64,000 nucleotides of DNA from Zeugodacus cucurbitae (lineage: Eukaryota > Arthropoda > Insecta > Diptera > Tephritidae). Location: positions 58,729,501 through 58,793,500 of the forward strand of contig NC_071671.1 of the NCBI RefSeq assembly GCF_028554725.1. The letters are read 5' to 3'. Below are positions 33,441 to 44,790 of this stretch, in pieces (within the stretch, counting starts at the first letter, position 1; each line of letters begins with the position of its first letter). The notes under the pieces are model-generated. The model worked only from the letters and a program-made list of their open reading frames with translations, was not told the origin of the DNA and made no database searches. The translations under genes were made by a program, and so were the position numbers.

Positions 33441-35391
33441 TTTTGGTTGATATAAAAGATTGATTGAGAAATGATTGATGTAAACCTTCATGTATCCACA
33501 AAGTACCTAAAAACCTCCTTAAATCAGCTAAGACTATTCGGTTGGAATTCATGTACATAGTATGTATGTAGAGTGAAAAGTCTGAGATCCAATCTCATCA
33601 AAGATGTTAATCTCGTAAAAGCGTGTTAGTTCAGGAGAAATACTTGGAATGCTTTACATTGTTTTTATATAATAGATAATATATAGATATATATATATAT
33701 AATAGATATAATAGATATATAAGATAATGTCGATAAATATGGAATTTGTTGAGAGCTATTATTCTTGCTATCCTTCCTGAGAACCTGTGAGAATGACCCC
33801 ACAATCTCGCAAGAACTGGAGATTGATCTATGCTAAACGAGCTCATACGAAGCTCGTCTTCTATTAATAATCTGTATTAAATAACAGAGCTCCGACCAGT
33901 TTTTAGACTAAGGATATTCAGATGAGAGAGTACGGTATGGTCAGGCTCTTATAATAATATTATCATGAATTTGCTCGACGTTGTTAAGTCCGAAATCGTT
34001 TAACTAGTGTTGATGGTGAGCTCCAATGAACTCCTGCATTAACTGGTCTCCTATGAGCTTCGATCCTTTTCCAAAAACTCCCTGTCTCCCTCATAACCCT
34101 AACATTTCCCGGTTACTAACTTTGTATCCGACCATTTAAGGCGCACTGTGCATGAGTTGATTTTTAATTACGCTCTGTCACAACAACAACAACAAAAGAC
34201 ACAATACTAAAACAACAATAATTTTAAAATTGCAAAGGTGTGCAGACAATCGGCATTAGACGCACATTACTCACTACAAGAGTTGTACAAGTGGACAAGC
34301 TATAAAAGCCGGCTTGGGTCAAACAAATACCCAAACACACACACCTAAGTACATACATACATATTAATATATAAAGAGTCCATCTAGCCACATGCACACA
34401 TATTCCTCGTCAGGTGTATTTATAGCAGCTGCCAAAGCAGCGCAAAAACACAACAACACAGTGCAAGCAAAAGAGCCAACCAAGCTACAGACCAGCTCAA
34501 TGCAGTCACATCAGAGACTCACATACATACAAACAACCAGCTCTGCCAAGGTGACTGCCGTCAAGCGAGTCCGTCGGAATGTTGTTGTATTTACCATTGA
34601 GTGTGTTAGCCGAATGCTTCAATGATTTTACGATAGCCAAACGAGCTCAACGCAACGCAACACAAAGCGACTCGGTGCCGCACCCGGTCACCCAACCGAT
34701 TTGGCGCAAGAAGCAACGTGAATAAGAAGAAGAAGCAGCAAAAGCATAGCGCTGCAGCCGCCGTTCACTTTTTCGCTGCTTGCCACACGAAATGTTGGGG
34801 ATTCCCTTACGTAATCCGCACGAGCGTTGTTGGCTCAAACACTAACACACACTCGCTCGCTCACAAATTTAATGCGAATGTGAATGTGAAGGTATAAAAA
34901 ACAAAAACAAAGTAAACGAGGCAAATGCGCGCCAAACAAGCGAGAAACCCCACGAGAGTGGCAGCAGCTAACAAACGAAACGAAAATGTCGTTAAAGCGA
35001 CGACGGCAAAAATACAACGGAAATATGTGTGAGAGTATGTGTGTGAGTGTATATATATGTATTAGTACGCCATTAATGTATAATGAAAAGCGACGCGGTA
35101 AATGTGCGAAGCGCAGTAGAGAAGAGAGGAAGGTGGAAAAATGTTGGAAAATCAACTAGCGCGCACAACGTGTGCTGCAACAACAACAACGACAAAAGCA
35201 ACAACAACAAAAAAACAATGGCAGCGTTAATAAAACCAACCAAAGCAAACAATAATAAAAGTCTCTGCGCGCTGGCAAATAAAAGTTGTAATGGCATGAA
35301 AATAAATTACAAATGCGGACAAACACACACACCACCAAAGGCACTCTTAGAGAGGAGAGCGTAGAGTACCCATTAGGAAACGTTCGAGCTA
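33441..35391. other. Single-copy-looking stretch with a promoter-like block, no supported gene
   Basis: 33441-34140 is AT-rich and featureless. 34150-35380 is richer in GC and in CAACAACAA runs and CG words, starts with a TATA-like box (34301) and looks like leader or regulatory DNA. Open frames at 34392-34625 and 35083-35364 carry Asn runs and no domain. Confidence 0.4.
34301..34308 (+). promoter_or_regulatory. Candidate TATA box
   Basis: TATAAAAG flanked by GC-rich sequence (CAAGC on the left, CCGGC on the right), ahead of a CA-rich stretch about 30 bp downstream. The match to the metazoan TATA consensus is good, but no transcript start or coding exon can be tied to it. Confidence 0.3.
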
Positions 35392-36315
35392 ACGGGTGAT
35401 TTTTTTGAGGTTAGGATTTTCATGCATTAGTATTTGACAGATCACGTGGGATTTCAGACATGGTGTCAAAGAGAAAGATGCTCAGTATGCTTTGACATTT
35501 CATCATGAATAGACTTACTAACTAGCAACGCTTGCAAATCATTGAATTTTATTACCAAAATCAGTGTTCGGTTCGAAATGTGTTCGATGAGATGAGATGA
35601 GATGCGATGAGGCTCATTTCTGGTTGAATGGCTACGTAAATAAGCAAAATTGCCGCATTTGGGGTGAAGAGCAACCAGAAGCCGTTCAAGAACTGCCCAT
35701 GCATCCCGAAAAATGCACTGTTTGGTGTGGTTTGTACGCTGGTGGAATCATTGGACCGTATTTTTTCAAAGATGCTGTTGGACGCAACGTTACGGTGAAT
35801 GGCGATCGCTATCGTTCGATGCTAACAAACTTTTTGTTGCCAAAAATGGAAGAACTGAACTTGGTTGACATGTGGTTTCAACAAGATGGCGCTACATGCC
35901 ACACAGCTCGCGATTCTATGGCCATTTTGAGGGAAAACTTCGGAGAACAATTCATCTCAAGAAATGGACCCGTAAGTTGGCCACCAAGATCATGCGATTT
36001 AACGCCTTTAGACTATTTTTTGTGGGGCTACGTCAAGTCTAAAGTCTACAGAAATAAGCCAGCAACTATTCCAGCTTTGGAAGACAACATTTCCGAAGAA
36101 ATTCGGGCTATTCCGGCCGAAATGCTCGAAAAAGTTGCCCAAAATTGGACTTTCCGAATGGACCACCTAAGACGCAGCCGCGGTCAACATTTAAATGAAA
36201 TTATCTTCAAAAAGTAAATGTCATGAACCAATCTAACGTTTCAAATAAAGAACCGATGAGATTTTATGCGTTTTTTTTTTTAAAAAAGTTATCAAGCTCT
36301 TAAAAAATCACCCTT
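35392..36315 (+). mobile_element. Tc1/mariner DD41D element, internally deleted (924 bp)
   Basis: Left end ACGGGTGATTTTTT after TA (35390-35391); right end AAAAAATCACCCTT before TA (36316-36317). The matching core is GGGTGATTTTTT. Transposase coding covers only the last two thirds. A short GATGA repeat (about 35587-35606) sits where the N-terminal half has been removed. The DD41D spacing is that of the rosa-type mariners first described from a Ceratitis fly. Confidence 0.88.
35597..36217 (+). pseudogene. DD41D mariner-like transposase, N-terminus deleted, 206-codon open frame
   Basis: An open frame begins at an ATG created near the deletion junction. Residues 4-9 are DEAHFW, the first catalytic Asp. 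WFQQDGATCHTA gives the second at residue 97, and RSCDLTPLDYFLWGYVK the third at residue 139, with 41 residues between. The rest continues without a stop to HLNEIIFKK, followed by TAA. All of the catalytic triad is present. The paired helix-turn-helix DNA-binding half (roughly 130-150 residues) is missing, so the product could not recognise ends. The lack of stops suggests a fairly recent copy. Confidence 0.85.
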
Positions 36316-36404
36316 TAGTTGTGCGACTTTGCTAATATTCACTAGCTCAGTGCGTAGATTCGCTAAAGTTTGTTGAGTGACGTATCGAACAGGCAATTAG
36401 AATA

Positions 36405-37118
36405 AGTTAGAGCGGGTGAAAATGACACCATGAATAAGCCAGCCGGCGGAAGGCCTGTGATGACGTATACCGATCAAATCATGGAAAACATTGAGTTAGA
36501 CCGGCATGTGGCATCTCGTGTGGAGATGGGTGTTTGTTAGTCCCCAACCATGTTTGTTTAAACCATCTTCAGAAGGCTGGATACACAAAAAAGCTTGAAA
36601 AAAAAAGCTCAAAAGCACCCAAAGGTGCCGCATGATTTGACGCAAGAAAACCGTCTGCACCGAATCCACGCCTGCGATATTCTGCTGAAACGGAACGAAC
36701 TCGATCCATTTTAGAGGCAGATGGTGACTGGCGACGAAAAATGGCTTACATACGACAATATCAAGGGAAAACGGTTGTGGTCGAAGGCCGGAGAATCGTC
36801 CCAAACAGTGGCCAAGCCGGAATTGACGGCCAGGAAGGTTTTGCTATGTGTTTGGTGGCATTGCAAGGTGATCAACCACTACTGCGAAGAAGCAGACAAT
36901 CGACCAAAAGCGTCCAGAATTGACAAACAGAAAATTTGTAGTATTCCACCAGGACAACGCCAGACCTTACACTTCGTTGATGACTCGTCAGAAGCTACGG
37001 AAACTCGAATGGGAGGTTTTATCGCATCCACCATATAGCCCGGACATAGCGCCAAGTGATTACCACCTGTTCCTGTCCATGGCGAACGCCCTTAGTGGTG
37101 TAAAGTTAAACTCAGTTA
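36405..37118 (+). pseudogene. Mariner (DD34D) relic, copy 2, truncated at both ends
   Basis: Begins within the helix-turn-helix linker (AGAGCGGGTGAAAATGACAC) and ends after the third Asp. The frame 36721-37038 gives MVTGDEKWLTYDNIKGK and WSKAGESSQTVAKPELTARK. A 36-bp deletion relative to copy 1 joins NHY to CEEADNRP. The frame 36920-37168 then gives VVFHQDNARPYTSL (second Asp) and YSPDIAPSDYHLF (third Asp), with 34 residues between the Asp of HQD and that of APSD. It keeps the second Asp that copy 1 lost. Inactive. It starts only 90 bp from the DD41D element. Confidence 0.85.
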
Positions 37119-37556
37119 CAGAAAACACGATTTTGGATCTAACATCATCTCATATATTTATTCATTAATATAATAACAATTATTATCCCCTCCTTACTCA
37201 ACTTCAATAACTATTTTTACTCTAACATTATCTTATATACTAGAAAGATAAAAGTTTAAGTTTTCAAGCTGGAGCTATACCTTTCTCTCACTTTAGATTT
37301 AAAAGTCCCTATAAAACCCTGTTTGTTGATTGAACTTCTTCAGTTCGAAAGGGTCTATGAATTTTTTTAATGTTATATGCTTCATATCTGGGAAGCTTGA
37401 TCACAACAGCCATCCGACTCGCTGTCCTGTCATGATCTGACAATACTTCTTTCGGAGTTGGTCTTGTTGACCCTCTCGGCTGGAATTAATTCAGCAAGCC
37501 GCGGCGAATCCCTTACTAGGCAATGCACCCCTTTCATAAAATATTATATCCAAATA
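37119..37556. other. Short AT-rich spacer
   Basis: No gene; nothing recognised between the mariner relic and the 86-bp MITE. Confidence 0.4.
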
Positions 37557-37642
37557 CAATGGTCCCCGCTTAAGTGCCTTTCCCTCTTTGGTGCCACGAA
37601 AGTGTTACATTTTTAGCAGTGGCACTTAAGCGAGAATTAGTG
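37557..37642. mobile_element. 86-bp MITE with ~22-bp terminal repeats and TA duplication
   Basis: The left end contains CGCTTAAGTGCC and the right end GGCACTTAAGCG. Terminal repeats extend about 22 bp with roughly five mismatches. Both sides are flanked by TA (37555-37556 and 37643-37644). It is too short to encode anything. The TA target suggests a Tc1/mariner/pogo source, but its ends do not match any other element in the window. Confidence 0.75.
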
Positions 37643-38660
37643 TAATCCATTTCTGAAGAATGTTTTCATCCATCCGTACAACATGACCTAGCCAGCGTAG
37701 CCGCTGTCTTTTTATTCGCTGAACTATGTCAATGTCGTCGTATAAATCGTACAGCTCATCGTTCCATCGTCTGCGGTATTCGCCGTTGCCAATGTTCAGA
37801 GGACCATAAATCTTACGCAAATCCTTTCTCTCGAAAACCCCAAGAGTCGTCTCATCGGATGTTGTCATCGTCCACGCTTCGGCGCCATACATCAGGACGG
37901 GAATAATGAGCGACTTGTAGAGTTTGATTTTGGTTCGTCGAGAGAGGACTTTACTGTTCAATTGCCTACTCAGTCCAAAGTAGCACCTGTTGACAAGTGT
38001 GATTCTGCGCTGGATTTCGAGACTGACATTGTTGGTGTTGTTAATGCTGGTTCCCAGATAAACGAAATTATCTACAACTTCAAAATTATGACTGTCAACT
38101 GTGACGTGGGAGCCAAGACGCGAGTGTGCCGACTGTTTGTTTGATGACAGGAGATATTTCGTCTTGTCCTCATTCACCAGACCCATAGGCTTCGCTTCCT
38201 TATCAAGTCTGGAAAAGGCAGAACATACGGCGCGGTTGTTGCTTCCGATGATATCAATATCATCGGCGTACGCCAGCAGCTGTACACTCTTATAGAAGAT
38301 TGTACCTTCTCTATTTAGCTCTGCAGCTCGTATTATTTTTTCCAGCATCGAGTTAAAGAGTCACCTTGTTTGGAACCACGTTTTGTATCGAACGGCTCGG
38401 AGGGGTCCTTCCCGGTCCTGACGGAGCTTTTGGTGTTGCTCAACGTCAGCTTACACAGCCGTATTAGTTTTGCGGGGATACCAAATTCAGACATCGCGGC
38501 ATAGAGGCAGCTCCTTTTCGTGCTGTCGAAGGCTGCTTTAAAATCGATGAAAAGGTGGTGAGTGTCGATTCTTCTCTCTCGGGTCTTTTCCAAGATTTGG
38601 CGCATGGTGAATATCTGGTCCATGGTAGATTTTCCATGCAAGTAAGCCTCTATAAAACCT
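37643..38660 (-). pseudogene. LINE reverse transcriptase relic, copy L3, with intact YADD
   Basis: Minus strand. Frame 38641-38333 carries KSTMDQIFTMRQILEKTRER, HHLFIDFKAAFDST (motif A) and GSKQGDSLT. A short deletion and frameshift follow. Frame 38348-37626 then carries EKIIRAAELNREG, LLAYADDIDII (catalytic YADD, residues 27-30), KYLLSSNKQSAHSRLGSHVT, FVYLGTSINN, the LYKSLIIPVLMYGAEAW thumb region and RLRWLGHVVRMDEN. There the homology stops (about 37670), so the 3' end is lost. It is the only copy here with a recognisable RT active site. The endonuclease is absent. Confidence 0.88.
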
Positions 38661-40300
38661 CGTTAGTCCCAATGGGTCTATACAACTTTTAAGAATGCCT
38701 GCATATCTTAGGTAGTAAAAATCTGGGTCTTTATCTTTGGCTGAGCTATCATTGTCATCACATCTTTCTCGTACAAAAAAAATTTTTTTTTTTTTATTTG
38801 ACTCGCAGTTTTCTACATACACTCAATCAGTTAAGAGTTCTCATCCTACCTTAAATAATGTCAGATATGAACTTTAGACAGCATACGTATTATTGAAAAC
38901 TTAATAGAAACGAGCGGTTTCATTGGGAATTCTCATCAACGAACACGAGCTCCCACGTCCTGTACAAAACTGAGGTATATTTTCAACTATTTGTAACAAC
39001 AACAGATAATCCCAGTAAAGGACTATTAAATTTTAACTCCACTCATTTCCTACAGGGTTCCATTTAAACCTAACACAAGCATTAAGGTATAATTGCATAT
39101 CTGTCAATTTGCATATAGACCAAGCTACAAGCGATTGCCACCCACTCAAATACACAAACAGCATACTATTAGTCAGCAAAAACCTGTCTCGTAGCAACCT
39201 CAGCATTGCCACACTTAGCGCTTGCTGACGCTGAAGTCAACGTAGACACCGCTGTCGGCTGATGTAGTAAGAGCACCACAGTCAATACGTCTCGCAACGT
39301 GCAAGCGTAGCAACAAGCAAATGGATTATATATATACATACACATATAGATATAGAAATATTGTATATAAAGCCCCTCACTGCTTATCATTTAGCAATTA
39401 TTATTGCTTGGCTGCGTAGTATATTGCCACTCATCGCAGTCGCCAGTTCTGCATCACCAGCAGCAGCTAGTCGGCGCCGTTGCCACGCTCTTGACTTGAC
39501 TGCTATTACTATGTTATGCATGCCGATGGAGAAGACCTGGTAATGCCACCCACACGCGCAAGACGGGCGAATGGAGGTTTTAACTAGGAGTGTATATATT
39601 CATATATATATATTTGTCTATTGGTATATATGTGTATGTATGTATATGGTAAGCAGTGAACGTAGCTTGTCTGTTGCTACATTTGGGGTCGCCCATTTAT
39701 AAGTGGCAGCTATGAAATGCGAACATGTGGCAAGCAAGTGAGGCGGACAGTCGACTCGTCAGCCTGTCAGTCAGACAATCTGACAGTACAAGCAAATGTA
39801 AACTTGGCGCTGTAGGTGGATGAGGTTGTAAGTGATAGGCGGCGCTGAAGAGTTTGCTAGTTATATATACTCGTATGTATACTACATATAAACATAGATG
39901 TGTATGTGTGGCACGTAGTGAGGCAAGCTGAGTGTGGCAGTTGTTGCGCGCTCAACTCAATTCAACTCAACTCTCGATGGCAGAGTTTTGCAAATAAGTG
40001 CTCGTAAACATTGTAAACGTGGGCATAGAGGCATGTAGACACACAATTGTACATATATAAATGTGTGTGTGTGTGTGGCATGTTGCAAGTAAGTATTTAA
40101 TTTTCATTTATGCAACGCAACATTAAAATATGAGCACATGCATAGATATAGATGGATGTATGGTATATATATACATATATATTTATGTATGTAAAGAAGC
40201 ATATTCAAGCTTATATGATATTCTGGTTGCCCCATTACATTTTGCCTCAGCTTTGCTTGCTACAATTGGAATTAGCATTAAAAAGTAAGCAACATTGTAA
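38661..40300. other. Single-copy-looking stretch, no supported gene
   Basis: GC-richer islands at 39170-39310 and 39410-39540 (CAGCAGCAGC and CG words) alternate with TATATA microsatellites at 39330-39350, 39595-39620 and 40165-40190. The small frames inside have no domain character. This is plausible regulatory DNA, with nothing specific proven. Confidence 0.4.
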
Positions 40301-43300
40301 TGATAGAATAAATGCAGAAGCTTAGAAAACAACAACAACAACATACAGCATTGAAAGCATTAATAATTAAAAACAGGCAAGCAACAACAAAAGCCAACAA
40401 AATGGGGGAAGACAAAACCAATTGTAGAATATCAGTAGCTAGACAAAAGTGGCAAAGCAGTGGCAGCACAGTGGGTTGGAGTAAGCAAATACTTGAAGAA
40501 AAAAATATTTTTTTTTTGTTAACATAAGTGCATACATATATATATGTAGTACACCAACACAAAATAGACCAAACTCAATGCCAAAACTTTGCTTGCAACG
40601 CCCTGGCGTCACTACCTAACGGTTTCCATACACAGTTTTGCACTTTTGCACGCCTGCAACTGTGCTTTATTTCATTTTTACTTTTTTGTTGTAGTTGTTG
40701 TTGCTGCGAAAAACTTTTTGCACCAACTCGTAACGCATTTGCGTTGCCTTCGGCTGTAACGGCAGCTACACAACAGCCACGCCTCAGTTGGTGCGGCAAA
40801 GTGCAACCAACTTGCAAAGGCAAAGGCAAAATGGCAGCAAAGCAACAGCAATGAAGTACTAGTGCACTATTTTACAATACAAATATATATATGTGTGTGT
40901 GTAAACTTGCTTTGCGGCAGTACTACATTCATCTACGTAAAGTGCTTGCTTCGTGCAACGTGCAACATGCAGCATACAAGTGGGTTCCGTACATGCAACC
41001 ATGAGCTGATTGTGGGTTCTGTAAGGAACAGTGGTGTGATTTCACGATGTAGTTGAGGGTGTACGAATAAATATGTGGCACGATGGTAGAATATGGAAAA
41101 AGTGCTGAGAAATGTTCTTAAAACTAGTATTCTCTGCTCTCCTCTGCTATTCACGGCTTTCAATGAGTTCCTTTCGATCTTTTCGGCTCTCTCCGGCACG
41201 TACTGACTTGCTTTGACTCCCATCGACTCTAGCCAGCGCTGCGTAGTTCTTTATGCTTCTCATGGGATATCTTCAGATCTTCCCTAATTTGGCTGCCGGT
41301 TTCCTCAGTCCATCGCCGGGGTTCTCCGGCGTCCTCCAGTTGTTCCTAGGTTCTTTTCGACTCTCTGTGGTTCTTTCCGTCTTAGTCAGACAGGATCAGC
41401 GAGTCGTTCCATATATATTCACTCTTAATCACCCTTTTTCTCTTCCGGGAAACTAAATGGTGGCCTTGCTGATAATATTACCGTTTCTTCAGAGAGACTT
41501 TCTCCGAATTTCCCCAAAGTTATACCACTTATAACTGCGAACTACCACAAAATCGTTATTAGGTTCGATTTCCTGTCTCGACCAACATCTATCATCCCTA
41601 TAGCACCAGGGTTCCTTTTTGCCAAGCAGAAGGGATCTTTTGGGATACCGTGCACAAGAATAGAATGAAATTCATCGTTGCGCAATCCAGCCATCTAAGG
41701 CACGATCAATAGAAGACATTTCTAGTTGTTGTTATTAAAGTTTCATAAAATAATTTCCAAATATTTTTGAAATTTTCTGTCAAGTTGAAGTCATTGGTTG
41801 GTTCTGTTCCGGTTATTTACTTACTAATCGACTGTCTAAGGAACGGGTGCCAGATATTTCGGCAGAAAACTGGATTTTCGAGAGATAATTAGTACGACAT
41901 ACCGTATATTAAATCGATTTAACTATACCTAGTTGCGGGAGCTAAATGTCTTCCGTTAACTCCTTCCTCAGGACTGATCTGCATCTAACATAAAAGTTTT
42001 GATTTTTAGCTTCCATTTCCAAGCTGTTTTTTTTTTTGGAAATATCTTTCCATTTAACTAAAAAAAGTTAAATGTAGAAGGCTATAAAGATTCCGAAGTC
42101 TGTCCAAGGGCTCTCTGACTATTATTGGCTATTAATAAACTTTTGATTTCAATCATTATTTTATTCAGAAACTTAGTATCTCCAACCCACTGTCGCTGTG
42201 ACTTTGACTGGCAGTACATTTGGTAATTCTCAAATTTCGAGAAACTTAAAAGACATATTAAAAACAAGTTTGACAGAGTAGTGTATAGCTTCTGCATGCA
42301 TAGAAGTATCTAAGTAGTTATGTAGATAGATCCTTGCTGTTGCCTTTAATGAATAAGCAGAGGAAGTAGCTCAGCACAACTATATACATATACTATTTAG
42401 ATCAGCATGAGGGAATGTGAAAGAACGTCAGCAGTCATACATAACTAAATATATATGTATATATATATATAATTGTAAATATGTATAAATGTAGTGCATG
42501 CTGACCTCTTCCAACGGTTGTTTGATGCTACTGCAATATCATTTTCCCCTCCGAATATTTTGCACAAAATTACACATTCATACGCCGTACAGCGTTCGCA
42601 TTTTCCTTGCCCTCATTGCAATGTTGAAATGCACTGCACAACTGGCTGTCTGACAGCCTTATTGCCCAACTGACAGTCTAACGGACTAACTGACTATCAG
42701 TGGCTTGCAACAAAGCTGGTTTTTGAGCACTCCCTGGCGGCTGAACTGCGTGAGTGTGTCTCTCACACCCACACTCAGCTCTCAACTTTTGAGGCTAAAC
42801 AAGTTTCGCATTAAACTTGCAACTTGCAAAACGGTGCACCGCACTCTTGCAACGTGCCACTTGCCACCCACACACATATTTTTTTTTGCTTTTTTTCATT
42901 TATTATGCTCTTTCCTTGCAGTCAGTACACTTTTTGCTGCTTTCATTCGCCAACTTGGCGGGAGTTTTCCAACAAGCGCAGAGAGAAAAACATAAAAAAA
43001 ACGCAAAAACAACAAAAACATGTTCTATGCACATTGGCATTCTCGGCTTGACATCAGAAGTTTCTCAGTTTTACTTTTGTAGCACTTGATTTTTTTTGGC
43101 TGTTGTTGTTACTGTACTTCGTTTTGCATTTGTTGTTGCTGTTAAACTTTTACATTTCAATTTTCGTATGTCCTCATTTCCCCACTACATGCAGTCGCTT
43201 ATATTTTATTCCATGAGTTGTGGCAGAATCTTTGCATTTTGTATTGCAGTTGTTGATTTATGCTCTTTGACATTTTTGTACTTTTTTCACTTTGACAATT

Positions 43301-43360
43301 TTGTGAAATTGCAGTAAATGAATTTTGCATTGTAGTTGTTGTTGCGTTTTCTGTATAAGC
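40301..43360. other. Single-copy-looking stretch, no supported gene
   Basis: CAACAACAA-rich at 40325-40345. A CT-rich block at 41130-41460 (CTCTCCTCTGC, TTCTCCGGCGTCC) does not resemble neighbouring DNA and could be an old unrecognised element. 42700-43320 holds several overlapping short frames with no domains. No splice-supported exon seen. Confidence 0.4.
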
Positions 43361-43378
43361 TAGAAAAGTTTTTAATTT

Positions 43379-44790
43379 AGAAATGGTCTTTTCAAAAGTG
43401 CGAATACTTGGTTAGTGGGGAATTGCTACTACATTGCGGAGCTTTCATCATTAAAAGGTTCTACTTCCATAGTTCCATAGAGTTTTTATTATTAAAGTTT
43501 TATTAGAATATATAAACTTCGTTTTCAATTGAGTAAAATATATTGTTGAAATCATTTTAGGTCCAGCTGAGCTTTCATTGAGCTTTTAGTTTTGAAAACC
43601 ATTAATTATATGTATACAAAAAAGCTGTAAATATTTTTAATTTGGAAATTACATTTTCAAAAATACAGCAAAGGTAGTGGGAAATTACTACTACGTTGCT
43701 AAGCTTTCACTATTAAAAGCTTCAACTTCCACTAAACTTTAACTGAGCTTTCACTATTAAAGTGTTATTAAAATATATAAACCTGGTTTTCAATAGAGTA
43801 AAAAATATTGATGAAAGCTTTTTAGGCCCCGCTGTGCTTTCATTGACCTTTTTGATTTGAAAGCTATTTGTTATATGTATACAAATAAGCTGTAAACATT
43901 TTTAATTTAGAAATTACATTTTCAAAAATACAGCAAAGGTAGTGGGAAGTTACTACTACGTTGCTAAGCTTTCACTATTAAAAGCTTCAACTTCCACTAA
44001 ACTTTAACTGAGCTTTCACTATTAACACTTTATTAAATTAAACAAACGTCATGCATTCAATTGCGTAAAAAATATAATTTGAATGCTTCTTACGTCTAAC
44101 TAAGCTTTTAGTAAGCTTTTAAATTTGAATGCCATTACTTATATATCTACATATAAGAATAAATATATTATATAAAAAAACAGAACAAGCTTTCACTTAC
44201 AAAAATAAAGCGGAGCTTTTGATGAGCTTTCATTACTGACAGCTTATATTTTATCTATAAGAATATTCATATGTGGTAGTAATTCAACATATTTGTATAT
44301 AACTTCTCACGAGGCTTTATCGTAAACGTAAAAATATATAATATTTTAAACATTTTACAGTTGCTTAGCTGAAGAAGCTCTAAATTATTATTATAATGAG
44401 AGCTTAATTTTTAGTAAAATCTAGCAATTTTACTTATATTACATTTCAAGATTTTAAATAAACGCATCTTTCATATATCTGTAGCGAAAATAAAGGTATT
44501 ATTGTAAAATATAAGTAAGTACATATATTTGCTGAGCTTTCGCATTGTCAAAATGAGCTTTTATGAACTTTCATTATTTATTATTGGATTTCGAGTTAAT
44601 TTCATTGTTGTCATATATATGGTTATATATATGCTGAGCTTTCGGTGAGCTTTCACACATGAAAGTTTATAATTTAATTTTTCTTAATTACATAAAGTTT
44701 GAGATACTCAACAAAGGTCATTGGTCCTAAGACCAGGTGTCGGTAATAATTTCTTGAATATGTCTTGAGCTTTCACTACAAGAGAGCTTT
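43379..44790. repeat. ~260-bp tandem array with recurrent AAGCTTTCA / GAGCTTTCA words
   Basis: TTTTTAATTT starts successive units at 43379, 43634 and 43900 (255 and 266 bp apart). The best match is between the last two units, sharing ACATTTTCAAAAATACAGCA and AAAAGCTTCAACTTCCAC. Beyond about 44040 the unit structure decays, but GAGCTTTCA-type words keep recurring to about 44790. No coding frame. Confidence 0.85.

Noticed and set aside
35083..35364. 93-codon open frame next to the DD41D element
   Set aside because: Asn run from CAACAACAA and no recognised motif; the antisense frame is equally open.
37643..38660. Telomerase or other host reverse transcriptase
   Set aside because: Motif spelling (FIDFKAAFDS, YADDIDII, LYKSLIIPVL) and three damaged copies show a LINE family.
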